Origin: Rhodoplanes sp963840055
GTDB lineage: Bacteria; Pseudomonadota; Alphaproteobacteria; Rhizobiales; Xanthobacteraceae
Assembly: GCA_963840055.1 (NCBI GenBank)
Contig: CAWIXM010000013.1
Span: 128,258-192,257, forward strand
Length of the DNA: 64,000 bases
Reading direction: 5' to 3'
Shown here: positions 53,940 to 62,591 of the stretch, piece after piece
Numbering within the stretch: position 1 is the first letter of the stretch
Layout of the letters: each line of letters opens with the position of its first letter
Program-made: the position numbers and the translations under genes
Notes under the pieces: generated by a model
Told to the model about the DNA's origin: nothing
The model's database searches: none
What the model saw: the letters and a program-made list of their open reading frames with translations, nothing else

Positions 53940-54584
53940 ATGTCCGGTCACGACCAAAATGTAGTGGTTTCCGCCTTTACGGAAGACCAAGTTGCGCGCC
54001 TGACCGGTATCAGCATCGGGCAACTCCGCTATTGGGACCGCACGAATTTCTTTCAACCGAGTCTCGCTTACGAGAACCGCCGTGCGTCTTACAGTCGTAT
54101 CTATTCATTCCGCGACATCGTCTGCCTAAAGGTTGTTAATGCCCTGCGGAATGAAGCGAAGGTTCCGCTCCCACATCTTCGCGACGTAAAAGACAAATTG
54201 CGGCATCTTGGCGATGATCTTTGGTCGAAAACGACTTTTTATGTCCTCAATAAGAGAGTAGTTTTCTTCAATCTAGAAACCGACCGTAGGGAAGACGTGG
54301 TTAGCGGCCAGGGCGTGCTCCAAATCCCGCTCAAGGTTGTTTCTGGCGATATGGAAGATGCCGTGCGTGCCATGTGGCGCAGAGATGAAGCGTCGTTTGG
54401 GAAAATTGAACGTCATCGCAATATCGCTTGCAATCAAGAAGTCATCGCGGGAACGCGCATTCCTGTTCGCGCGATCAAGGCATTTGCTGATGCCGGGTAT
54501 TCAATAGATGAAATCAAAAGGGAGTACCCAAGTCTCACCGAGCAGGATATCCGCGCCGCGATCGAGCATAACGCGGCTGCCTGA
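53940..54584 (+). CDS. MerR-like HTH + DUF433 protein, predicted antitoxin
   Basis: 214 residues from ATG 53940 (ATG 53898 would add 14). The N-terminal part is a MerR-type winged helix: AFTEDQVARLTGISIGQLRY, then SRIYSFRDIVCLKVVNALRN. The C-terminal 70 residues (RHRNIACNQEVIAGTRIPVR, AIKAFADAGYSIDEIKREYP, SLTEQDIRAAIEH) are a DUF433 domain, the antitoxin half of VapB45/DUF433-DUF5615 pairs. Base composition is visibly more AT-rich than the surroundings, suggesting transfer. It overlaps the following toxin gene. Confidence 0.85.
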   Translation: MSGHDQNVVVSAFTEDQVARLTGISIGQLRYWDRTNFFQPSLAYENRRASYSRIYSFRDIVCLKVVNALRNEAKVPLPHLRDVKDKLRHLGDDLWSKTTFYVLNKRVVFFNLETDRREDVVSGQGVLQIPLKVVSGDMEDAVRAMWRRDEASFGKIERHRNIACNQEVIAGTRIPVRAIKAFADAGYSIDEIKREYPSLTEQDIRAAIEHNAAA

Positions 54585-54987
54585 TCCTGATCGGCCGGCT
54601 CTTCGCGTCTTCCTCGACGCAGGAGTTCCTGATTCCGCTGGCGACGTATTCCGAAACCGAGGTCACTTCGTCATTCTTCACCGTCAGGTATTGGCTGAAA
54701 AATCAGCAGATGATGTTGTTTGCACGGCGGCTCTGGCAAACGATGCGATCTTGTTGGCTATCGATCCTGATATGAAGCGATTTCCGAAACGCTTCGGGAT
54801 CAGCCATGGCAGCCCTCGGTTTGCGCGGCTTAATTTAATTTGGATAGGGTGTAACGAACTTCTAGCTGCAAAGCGCCTCGAACAGGCTATTGCCCTGATT
54901 GAGTTTGAATGGAAAGTGAGTACGGAAAAAGTTGCGCGACGGCTTTGGCTAGAGATTGGACCCCATCATATCCGGATTAATCGCTAA
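54508..54987 (+). CDS. DUF5615 PIN-like protein, predicted toxin
   Basis: Up to 159 residues. The recognisable domain starts at RVFLDAGVPDSAGDVFRNRG and continues SADDVVCTAALANDAILLAI and DPDMKRFPKRFG; the acidic residues fit a PIN-like nuclease site. DUF5615 toxins pair with DUF433 antitoxins, as here. The only ATG (54508) lies 77 bases inside the antitoxin gene and makes an N-terminal tail without family similarity; the true start may be a rarer codon near 54578. AT-richer than the neighbours, like its partner. Confidence 0.78.
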   Translation: MKSKGSTQVSPSRISAPRSSITRLPDPDRPALRVFLDAGVPDSAGDVFRNRGHFVILHRQVLAEKSADDVVCTAALANDAILLAIDPDMKRFPKRFGISHGSPRFARLNLIWIGCNELLAAKRLEQAIALIEFEWKVSTEKVARRLWLEIGPHHIRINR

Positions 54988-55007
54988 CTACCTGCGTCAG
55001 GTTCCTC

Positions 55008-56228
55008 TCACTTACGAAACACCTCGCTGAGCCAGTCGTATATGACCGCGTTGGAAAGCGACAGATTGCCGACCTGGCAGTGCATGTCCGCGCCTTCTTC
55101 CGCGGTGAACAGGCGACGCGTAACCGGTCCTGATACCTCACGGCAGTAGCGCTCGAACTGCGCCGCCGTTTCTCCGCCTTCGCCCGCGCCAGCCATCGCC
55201 AGCGTCGGACATTTGATATTGGCGAGGCCGTCGCCGGCGGTGAAGTCGGCAAGCCGGTTGAGCCATCCGGCGAAGCTGTCGACGCCGAATCTGCGGCACG
55301 CCGATTTGATACTGAGTTTTTGAACGCGCGGAAACTCGGCGTCGGGAATCTCATCGATCTCTGCGAGCTTGATCGGAGGCGGATTCGCAGGGTCCATGTC
55401 GGCAAAGCCGAGAATATAGGCCTGGAGGTCGACGATCGGCGAATTGACGACAAGCGCGCGAATTCGGGGATCATGCATGCCGGCGCGAATGACGAAATAG
55501 CCGCCGAAGCTTATCCCATAGAGGGCGAACCGCTCGGCGGCGACCTCGCGGCGCGTCAGCGCGTAATCGATCATGGCGCCGATCGGCTTTTCGTAATCGG
55601 GCCGGAACGTCAGCTTCGGATGAAAGCGCAAGCAGCCGACTTGTCCCGGCCCCTCGCCGACCAGCACATTGAAGCCGCGCTCGAGGCCCGCCTTCGCGGC
55701 CTGGAAATAGAGTTCCTCCCCGGTGCCGTCGAAGCCGGTGAGAACCAGGACCGTCCGGCCATTGGCCGCGCCCGCGGCCGGAGTCATGAAATAGCCGGGC
55801 AGCATGGTTCCCTCGAAGGGCATTTCGACGGCCTCGATGCGCTCGGCCATGTGCTTCGTCGCTTCAATGAAAGTCTCGCGCGACGCACGGCCCCATTGCA
55901 GCCCCTCGCGGCCGAACGGATCGGCGAAGTACTCCGCCGATCGGTAATACATCGATGCGCGCAGCAAATGATCGCGGGCGCTGATCGCGTGGCCGCGGCG
56001 CGCCGCGTCTTCGCCAGCCTTGCGGACGCGATCGCCGAGTGCGGAGAAAGCCGGCGGCCATCCATAGGGATCGTCGCCCTGTATGGCGCCGCGCGCGGCG
56101 AAGATTTCACCGGGCTCGCCGCCCTTGAAGCTTCCGGCGCCGAGCGAGCGCATGAGCTGAAAATCCATTTCCGGATTTTGGAAGCCGACAATGCGGGTTG
56201 CTGTTCGTTCGACGCGCGACATCGGCAT
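55008..56228 (-). CDS. alpha/beta hydrolase (FrsA/pseudooxynicotine hydrolase-like)
   Basis: 406 residues with a helical N-terminal cap and a hydrolase core: VLVLTGFDGTGEELYFQAAK, nucleophile Ser in FALYGISFGGYFVIRAG (G-x-S-x-G), a later Asp (ADFTAGDGLANIKCPTLAM) and His in EEGADMHCQVGN, completing the triad. The closest known architecture is 2,6-dihydroxypseudooxynicotine hydrolase, a C-C bond hydrolase of aromatic ketones, but the substrate is unknown. Monocistronic, convergent with the toxin gene. Confidence 0.87.
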   Translation of the reverse strand: MPMSRVERTATRIVGFQNPEMDFQLMRSLGAGSFKGGEPGEIFAARGAIQGDDPYGWPPAFSALGDRVRKAGEDAARRGHAISARDHLLRASMYYRSAEYFADPFGREGLQWGRASRETFIEATKHMAERIEAVEMPFEGTMLPGYFMTPAAGAANGRTVLVLTGFDGTGEELYFQAAKAGLERGFNVLVGEGPGQVGCLRFHPKLTFRPDYEKPIGAMIDYALTRREVAAERFALYGISFGGYFVIRAGMHDPRIRALVVNSPIVDLQAYILGFADMDPANPPPIKLAEIDEIPDAEFPRVQKLSIKSACRRFGVDSFAGWLNRLADFTAGDGLANIKCPTLAMAGAGEGGETAAQFERYCREVSGPVTRRLFTAEEGADMHCQVGNLSLSNAVIYDWLSEVFRK

Positions 56229-56250
56229 ATTTCCTTCTGCAGGGGCATAA

Positions 56251-56295
56251 GAGCATTTTCCGGCGAAGTGGAAACCGGTTCGCCGCAGAAAATGC
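56251..56295. repeat. 45-bp dispersed palindromic repeat, copy B
   Basis: Inverted copy of 18141-18185 with 43 of 45 bases identical, in the gap between the hydrolase gene and xerC. Confidence 0.8.
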
Positions 56296-56307
56296 GCCAG
56301 CGCGACT

Positions 56308-56331
56308 CCCTCCCCCGCAAGCGGGGGAGGG
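56308..56331. repeat. short palindromic repeat module after xerC
   Basis: CCTCCCCCGC-aa-GCGGGGGAGG, the same hairpin module as in the cobN and mutS elements, here alone. It lies between two minus-strand genes and may serve as terminator for xerC. Confidence 0.6.
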
Positions 56332-56374
56332 TTCGGGAGGGGGCTACGAGTTATTCAAACACGCCGCGCAGCGT

Positions 56375-57391
56375 TTAAGGCCGTGGATGGGCGTTTTTGT
56401 ACACTTCGAGCAGCCGCTCGCTGTCGATGCCGGTGTAAATCTGCGTCGTCGAGAGCGAGGCGTGTCCGAGCAATTCCTGGATCGCGCGCAGATCGCCGCC
56501 GCGCACGAGCAGGTGCGTGGCGAACGAATGGCGCAAGGCGTGCGGCGTCGCGGTGTCGGCCAGGCCGAGCGCGCCGCGCAGCCGCTGCATCGCAAGCTGG
56601 ATAATGCGGGGTGACAGCGGTCCGCCCTTGGCGCCGAGGAACAAAGGCCCCTCCGCCGGTAGGTCGTAAGGGCAGAGCGCGACATAGTCCGCGATCAGCT
56701 GCAGCACCTGCATCAGCACGGGGACCATGCGGCGTTTGTCGCCCTTGCCGGTCACGATAATGACGTCGCCCGCGCCCGGCGCCGGAACGTCCTTACGCTT
56801 CAGGCCGAGCGCCTCGGAAATGCGCAAGCCCGAGCCATACAGCAATGCGAGCACGGCGGAGTCGCGCGCGAGTACCCAGGGTTCGCGCTCCTCGCCTGCG
56901 CGCAGGTCGGCATCGGCGATGCGCTTGGCGGCGGCGATGGTCAGCGGCTTCGGCAATGTCTTGGCGATCTTGGGCGCACGCACTGCTGCGAGCGCGCCGA
57001 CCCCGCCCTTGCCCGCGCGTTCGAGAAAGCGGGCGAAGGAGCGCACGCCGGCGAGCGCGCGCATCAACGAACGGCTGGAAATCCCTTCGGCCCGCCGCGC
57101 CGCCATGAAGGCGCGCACATCCGCAGGAACGAGCGCGGCAAGGTTTGCTAGCGTGGGTCGGCCGCCGAGATGATCGGCGAGGAACGAAAGGAACTGATGG
57201 GCGTCGCGCTGATAAGCCTCGACCGTCTTGGCCGACATGCGCCGCTCGGCGGCAAGATGCGCGAGCCAGCGCGCAAGCTCCGCCGCTACTTCGGGGGCCG
57301 TAAAGGGGAGGTCCGCTCCTGCATTCGGCGCGACTGTCTGCGGACCGTGCCCAGAGCGTGTTTCGCTCCGATTGATCTTCTTCCCGCTCAT
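56375..57391 (-). CDS. xerC: tyrosine recombinase XerC
   Basis: 338 residues from ATG 57391 (the frame is open to 57508). The N-terminal SAM-like core-binding domain (LARWLAHLAAERRMSAKTVE, AYQRDAHQFLSFLADHLGG) is followed by the catalytic domain with all active-site groups: Arg in LLYGSGLRISEALGL, Lys in VTGKGDKRRMVPV, H-x-x-R in PHALRHSFATHLL, His in LLGHASLSTTQIYT and the nucleophile Tyr in the same segment. It resolves chromosome dimers at dif with XerD. The first 30 residues (SGKKINRSETRSGHGPQTVA) lie beside and partly in a palindromic repeat and do not resemble normal XerC, so the start is uncertain. Confidence 0.9.
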   Translation of the reverse strand: MSGKKINRSETRSGHGPQTVAPNAGADLPFTAPEVAAELARWLAHLAAERRMSAKTVEAYQRDAHQFLSFLADHLGGRPTLANLAALVPADVRAFMAARRAEGISSRSLMRALAGVRSFARFLERAGKGGVGALAAVRAPKIAKTLPKPLTIAAAKRIADADLRAGEEREPWVLARDSAVLALLYGSGLRISEALGLKRKDVPAPGAGDVIIVTGKGDKRRMVPVLMQVLQLIADYVALCPYDLPAEGPLFLGAKGGPLSPRIIQLAMQRLRGALGLADTATPHALRHSFATHLLVRGGDLRAIQELLGHASLSTTQIYTGIDSERLLEVYKNAHPRP

Positions 57392-57455
57392 TCCCGCGGA
57401 AGCGGGAATCCCGTTTTCCTGCGCGGTGCTGGATCCCCGCCTGCGCGGGGACGAG
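57388..57455. repeat. palindromic repeat at the xerC start
   Basis: ATTCCCGC-ggaa-GCGGGAAT (57390-57409) and CCCCGC-ctgc-GCGGGG (57435-57450): the same unit type as in cobC. It overlaps the preferred xerC start codon, and the open xerC frame continues through it (PRRRGSSTAQENGIPASAGM). Confidence 0.8.
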
Positions 57456-57590
57456 CGGACGCCGCCCCCCATCGCACCGCTTTTTGCCCTGGAAAACCTG
57501 CTCATCAAAAGCCGTCGCCCGCCTTGACACGCGCCCTTTATATCCCACCCCTTCGTTTACCAATTGTTAACTCGGGCCGGCGCGACACAG

Positions 57591-59766
57591 ATGACCAAGC
57601 GGATCTTCGACGTGCTGGTCCCGGTCGCGCTCGACCATGCCTATTCCTATCGCGCACCGGACAGCATCGTGCTGGCGCCGGGCGATCTCGTCACCGTGCC
57701 GCTCGGCCCGCGCGACTATGCCGGCGTCGTGTGGGCCGAGCAGGGTGCGCCCGATCGCCGACTCGACAATCGGCTCAAAGATATCACCAGCCGGCTCGAT
57801 ATTCCGCCGCTGCGGGAAGAGCTGCGCCGGTTCATCGATTGGGTCGCCGACTACACGCTGTCGCCGCGCGGCATGGTGCTGCGGATGGCGCTGCGCATGG
57901 GCGAGTCGCTCGGCCCCGAGCGCGCGCGCATCGGGGTGCGGATTGCGGGGCCGTCACCGTCCCGTATGACCGCGGCGCGGGCGCGGGTTCTGGCGCTGCT
58001 CGCCGATGGCCTGCTGCGCAGCAAGGGCGAAGCGGCCGAACAGGCGAGCGTTTCGCCCAGCGTGATTGACGGCCTGATCGACGAAGGCGCGCTCGAAACC
58101 CTGATCATGCCGCCGGAGCCGGTCGCGCGGGTTCCCCGATCCCGATTTCCGCACTGCCGAGTTCACGCCGGCGCAGAGCGCGGCGGCCGCGGCGTTGCGG
58201 CAGGCCGTTCGAGACGGCGGCTACAGCGTCACGCTGCTCGACGGCGTCACCGGCTCGGGCAAGACCGAGGTCTATTTCGAGGCGGTGGCGGAGATCGTCC
58301 GGGCCGGCCGGCAGGCGCTCATCCTGATGCCGGAGATCGCGCTCACGGCCCAGTTCCTCGACCGCTTCGCTGCGCGGTTCGGCGTGCGGCCGGCGGAATG
58401 GCATTCCGAACTATCGCCGCGGAAGCGCGCGCGCACTTGGCGCGCGGTGGCGGCCGGCGACGCGCGTGTGGTCGTCGGCGCGCGCTCGGCGCTGTTTCTG
58501 CCGTTCGCCGATCTCGGCCTCATCGTGGTCGACGAGGAGCACGACCCCGCCTACAAGCAGGAGGACGGCGTGCGTTACCACGCCCGCGACATGGCGGTGG
58601 TGCGTGCGCATATCGCCCAGATACCGATCGTACTCGCCTCGGCGACGCCCTCGGTCGAAACCGAGGTGAATGCGCGCCGCGGGCGCTATCGCCGGCTTGC
58701 ACTGCCCGAACGGTTCGGCGGCCAGACCCTGCCGATGGTCGAGGCAATCGACCTGAGCCGCGAGGGCCCGGCGCGCGGCCGCTTCATCGCGCCGCGCCTC
58801 GCCGAGGAGATCAAGCTCGCGCTCGAACGCAAGCAGCAGGCGCTGCTGTTTCTCAATCGCCGCGGCTATGCGCCGCTCACGCTCTGCCGCGCCTGCGGCT
58901 ATCGCTTTGCCTGCCCGAATTGCGACGCTTGGCTCGTCGATCACCGCTTCCGGCGGCGGCTCGTCTGTCATCACTGCGGCTTTGCGATGCCGCATCCGGC
59001 GGCGTGCCCGAACTGCCAGGCGGTCGATTCGTTTGCGGCCTGCGGTCCCGGCGTGGAGCGGCTCGCGGAAGAGGTCGGAGAGCTGTTCCCGCAGGCGCGC
59101 CTCCTGGTGATGTCGAGCGATCTCGTCACCTCGGTCGAGCGGCTGCGCGATGAATTGCGCGACATCGAGGAAGGGCGCTTCGATATCGTGATCGGCACCC
59201 AGATCGTCGCCAAAGGCCACCATTTTCCCAAGCTCAATCTGGTCGGCGTCGTCGATGCGGACCTCGGGCTTGCCAATGGCGACCCGCGGGCGGCCGAGCG
59301 CACCTTCCAGCTTGTCCATCAGGTCGCGGGCCGCGCCGGGCGCGAGGAAGGGCGCGGCCATGCGCTGATCCAGACCCACCAGCCGGAGCATCCGGTGATG
59401 CGCGCGCTGATCGCTGGCGATCGCGAGGCGTTCTATGCGAGTGAGATCGCCGCACGCGAAGAGGCGCACTATCCGCCGTTCGGACGCCTGGCAAGCATCG
59501 TCGTCTCGGCGGGGGATCGCGCCGCAGCGGAAGGCCATGCGCGCAGACTTGCCGCTGCCGCGCCCCGTGACGATCGCGTGCGCGTGCTCGGTCCGGCAGA
59601 GGCGCCGATCGCGGTCGTGCGTGGACGCCATCGCTTCCGCATTCTGGTGCGCTCGCCGCGCAACTTCGACCTCTCCGCCTATCTGCGGACCTGGCTCGCG
59701 GCCGCGCCGAAGTCTTCCGGCAGTATCAGGCGCGAGATCGACATCGACCCGATGAGCTTTTTGTGA
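57591..59766 (+). CDS. priA: primosomal protein N' / replication restart helicase PriA (single-base frameshift)
   Basis: One base removed in the CCCC run at 58134-58137 gives a 724-residue protein, the normal size. The first frame starts MTKRIFDVLVPVALDHAYSY with the 3' DNA-binding domain and winged helix; the second resumes DPDFRTAEFTPAQSAAAAA and holds helicase motifs GVTGSGKTEVYFEAV (Walker A) and VVDEEHDPAYKQ (DEAH-type Walker B), eight Zn-binding Cys (CRACGYRFACPNC, CHHCG, CPNC) and GTQIVAKGHHFPKLN. It reloads the replisome at stalled forks. An internal start could give only the ATPase part. A broken priA would be a serious defect, so data error is a prime suspect. Confidence 0.9.
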
Positions 59767-59908
59767 TGCGGCGGCGGCCGGCGGAAATGATAATCGTCGT
59801 GCCGCGCTTGACTTGGCAAACGTCACAACGGGACTGCGTCCAGTGTCGCTGAACTTTATGTAACGGGAAACGGCGCGCGAGGATTCTAAACTATTGGAGT
59901 TTGCAACC

Positions 59909-60394
59909 ATGCAGAAATTGCGCTTGCTTTCTGCAACGCTCGGCTTGCTTGCCGTCGGCTCATTGCACGCGGAACCTGCCGACGTGATCAAGCCGCCAAC
60001 CGACTATCGGCACTGGTTTCACGTCAACACGATGATCGTCGACAAAGCGAGTCCGCTGTTCGAATCAATCGGCGGAATGCACAACGTTTATATCAACGCG
60101 GTGGGAGAAGCCGCGCTCAAGAAGGGCGGACCGTTTCCCGACAAGAGCATGTTCGTCACCGACTTGCATGACTTCACCGTGCAGGACGGTTCCTATGTGG
60201 AAGGCCCGCGGAAGGCGATCGCCGTCATGCTGAAGGACGCAAAGAAATACAAATCGACCGGCGGCTGGGGCTTTCAGTTATTCGAAGGCGGGGATGCGAA
60301 AAAGCCGCTGGTGACCGACGCCGCCAAGCAGTGCTTCGGGTGTCACGAGCCGAGAAAAGACCACGACTACGTCTTTTCGACCTACATTCCCTGA
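59909..60394 (+). CDS. cytochrome P460-like c-type heme protein
   Basis: 161 residues with a signal peptide (LLSATLGLLAVGSLHA) and one heme c site, C142-F-G-C-H146, near the C-terminus. DYRHWFHVNTMIVDKASPLF, HNVYINAVGEAALKKGGPFP and the final DHDYVFSTYIP match the cytochrome P460/c'-beta family. Known members oxidise hydroxylamine or bind NO; this one lacks experimental counterparts here. Monocistronic and periplasmic. Confidence 0.87.
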   Translation: MQKLRLLSATLGLLAVGSLHAEPADVIKPPTDYRHWFHVNTMIVDKASPLFESIGGMHNVYINAVGEAALKKGGPFPDKSMFVTDLHDFTVQDGSYVEGPRKAIAVMLKDAKKYKSTGGWGFQLFEGGDAKKPLVTDAAKQCFGCHEPRKDHDYVFSTYIP

Positions 60395-60431
60395 GGCGGA
60401 ATGAAAGCGGCGACGGCGCTTGACCGCGCGC

Positions 60432-60827
60432 TCACGTCGCCGGCTCGACCGACATGACCTGAAAGGTATGCAGATCGCCGTCCTCGTCGCGGATCGAGAC
60501 GTATTCGCCCGGCCGGAAGGCATGGCTCCCGAAGCGGTAGCCGGCCTCGTCGTCCTCCTCGGCGGTTTCATCGTAATCGAACACCCAGCGCGCGTGCTCC
60601 TTCCCGCCCGGCTTGTGCACGAGGCGGCCGAGCTCCGCTTCGTCTCCCCAGAATCGCCGCACGCGGCAATGCTCGCGAAGCTTGTGCCATAGCTGCGGGT
60701 CGATATGCCCCGTGCCGTCGAGGGGGGCGACGAATTCGTAGCCATGCCGCGCCGAGCCCTGCGGGAACTCCTTGGAACGGGCGAGGTTCAGGCGGATGCG
60801 TTTCAGCTCGTGCGGCAGCTGGGTCAT
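60432..60827 (-). CDS. conserved hypothetical protein
   Basis: 131 residues from the ATG at 60827, with GGAG nearby. MTQLPHELKRIRLNLARSKE, GYEFVAPLDGTGHIDPQLWH and RDEDGDLHTFQVMSVEP suggest a small soluble protein with a beta-rich C-terminus. No catalytic motif seen. I do not recognise a characterised family. The frame upstream to 60971 is probably noncoding. Convergent with the P460 gene. Confidence 0.7.
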   Translation of the reverse strand: MTQLPHELKRIRLNLARSKEFPQGSARHGYEFVAPLDGTGHIDPQLWHKLREHCRVRRFWGDEAELGRLVHKPGGKEHARWVFDYDETAEEDDEAGYRFGSHAFRPGEYVSIRDEDGDLHTFQVMSVEPAT

Positions 60828-61043
60828 GCGAAGCTCCAATTCCCTCCGCGCGGAATGATAATGAGATTTTGGCGGTGGCAGAAGGCTCGGTTTTTGATCT
60901 GGATCGGTTCCGGCAGGCGATTTTTGCATGCAGACAAGGCAGTTTACGCCGGACTCAGGGAGCGTGCGCAATAAACGATCAACGCCGATCGGTAAAGCGG
61001 TGTACTAAACAGGGTCCCCCCGTCGATCAGCCCCGGCCGTCCG

Positions 61044-62591
61044 ATGAATTCAACCAGTGTGCAGCAGGACGTGTTCGCGTTTCTCAGCGATCCCGCGACC
61101 TATGGCGGCGTAGCGGTGAAGCGCATCGATACCCATGCGGCCTCGGTGTTCTTGGCGGGGAGCCGCGCGCTCAAGGTCAAGCGGGCGGTGCGCTTCCCGT
61201 TTCTCGACTTCTCCACGCTGGCCAAGCGCAGGGCGGCCTGCGAGGCCGAGATCGAGGCGAACCGCCCCTTCGCCCCCGAACTCTACCACGGCGTTACCCC
61301 CATTACCCGCGAGGCGGATCGGCGGCTCGCCATCGGCGGAAAAGGCAAGCCGGTGGAGTGGGCGGTGGATATGTGGCGCTTCGACGAGACGCAAACGCTC
61401 GACCAGATCGCGGACCGCTCGGGCATCGATATTGCGCTTGCGGACCAACTCGCCCGCACCATTGCGGCGGCGCACGCGCGCGCCCCGGTAGTCGAGGACG
61501 CGCCGTGGATCGAAGCGCTTGCCTCCTATATCGGGCAGAACGAGACGGCGTTCGCCGCGAGCGAGGCGCTCTACCGCCCGTCCGAGCGCGAAGCGCTGAC
61601 GCGGGCAAGCTTCGCCGCGCTAAGGAAAGCACGCCCGCTGCTGATCATCCGCGGTCGGGCCGGACTGGTGCGCCGCGGCCACGGCGACCTGCATCTCGGC
61701 AATATCGCCCTGATCGACGGCAAGCCGGTCCCGTTCGATGCGGTCGAGTTCGATCCGCTGATCGCGGCCGGCGACGTGCTCTATGACCTCGCCTTTCTGC
61801 TCATGGACCTGGTCGAGCGCGACTTGGCGCTAGCGGCCAATGTTGTGCTCAACCGCTACCTCGCCGAAACCAGGCGCTTGGAGGACTACGACGGACTTGC
61901 CGCGATGCCGCTGTTCCTCTCGGTGCGCGCCGCCATCCGCGCCAAAGTAACCGCGGCGCGGCCGATCCCGCCCGACGGCGACGGAAAGGCGATCGCCGAC
62001 GCGGCGCGTAAATATTTTGCGCTGGCATGCAGGGCGATCGAGCCGCCGCCGCCGCTGATCGTCGCCATCGGCGGCTTGTCGGGCACCGGCAAGTCGATTC
62101 TCGCGCGCCTGCTCGCGCCGCATATCGAACCGCTTCCCGGCGCGGTCATTCTGCGCTCCGACACTAAGCGCAAAGCGATCTTCGGCGTCGCCGAAACCGC
62201 GACGTTGCCGATCGAGGCCTATACGACGGAAGTAACCGACTACATCTACACCAGCCTGTTCTGGGAGGTGCAGCGGCCGGTGGCGGCCGGGCATTCGGCG
62301 GTGGTCGACGCGGTGTTCGCACGCGCGGAGCAGCGATGGTCGATCGCGGAAGCGGCGCGCGTGTGCGGGTTGCGGTTCGTCGGCCTGTTCTTGACCGCCG
62401 GCCTGGAGACCCGCGTCGATCGGGTGAAGGAGCGCATGCACGATGCCTCCGACGCCGACGAGAGGATCGCGCGGCGGCAAGAGAATTACGACCTGGGCAT
62501 CATGGATTGGACGACCGTCGACGCCTCCGGCACGCCCGAGGAGACGCTGGCCCGCGTGCTCGATCACTTGGAGCGCGTGGGGCGCCGATGA
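61044..62591 (+). CDS. APH-like kinase domain fused to P-loop ATPase/zeta-toxin-like kinase
   Basis: 515 residues. The first 330 resemble aminoglycoside phosphotransferase-like kinases (RRGHGDLHLGNIALIDGKPV with catalytic HGDLHxxN, then FDAVEFDPLIAAGDVLYDLA with the metal Asp). The last 180 are a P-loop kinase domain: VAIGGLSGTGKSILARLLAP, LRSDTKRKAIFG and DRVKERMHDASDADERIARR. Such two-domain proteins are widespread in alphaproteobacteria; substrate unknown. ATGA overlap with the MFS gene. Confidence 0.85.
   Translation: MNSTSVQQDVFAFLSDPATYGGVAVKRIDTHAASVFLAGSRALKVKRAVRFPFLDFSTLAKRRAACEAEIEANRPFAPELYHGVTPITREADRRLAIGGKGKPVEWAVDMWRFDETQTLDQIADRSGIDIALADQLARTIAAAHARAPVVEDAPWIEALASYIGQNETAFAASEALYRPSEREALTRASFAALRKARPLLIIRGRAGLVRRGHGDLHLGNIALIDGKPVPFDAVEFDPLIAAGDVLYDLAFLLMDLVERDLALAANVVLNRYLAETRRLEDYDGLAAMPLFLSVRAAIRAKVTAARPIPPDGDGKAIADAARKYFALACRAIEPPPPLIVAIGGLSGTGKSILARLLAPHIEPLPGAVILRSDTKRKAIFGVAETATLPIEAYTTEVTDYIYTSLFWEVQRPVAAGHSAVVDAVFARAEQRWSIAEAARVCGLRFVGLFLTAGLETRVDRVKERMHDASDADERIARRQENYDLGIMDWTTVDASGTPEETLARVLDHLERVGRR

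Noticed and set aside
57388..57455. Attachment site of an integrated element next to xerC
   Set aside because: The sequence is a dispersed palindromic repeat also present in cobC; there is no paired direct repeat or integrase-bounded island, and XerC is the housekeeping enzyme.
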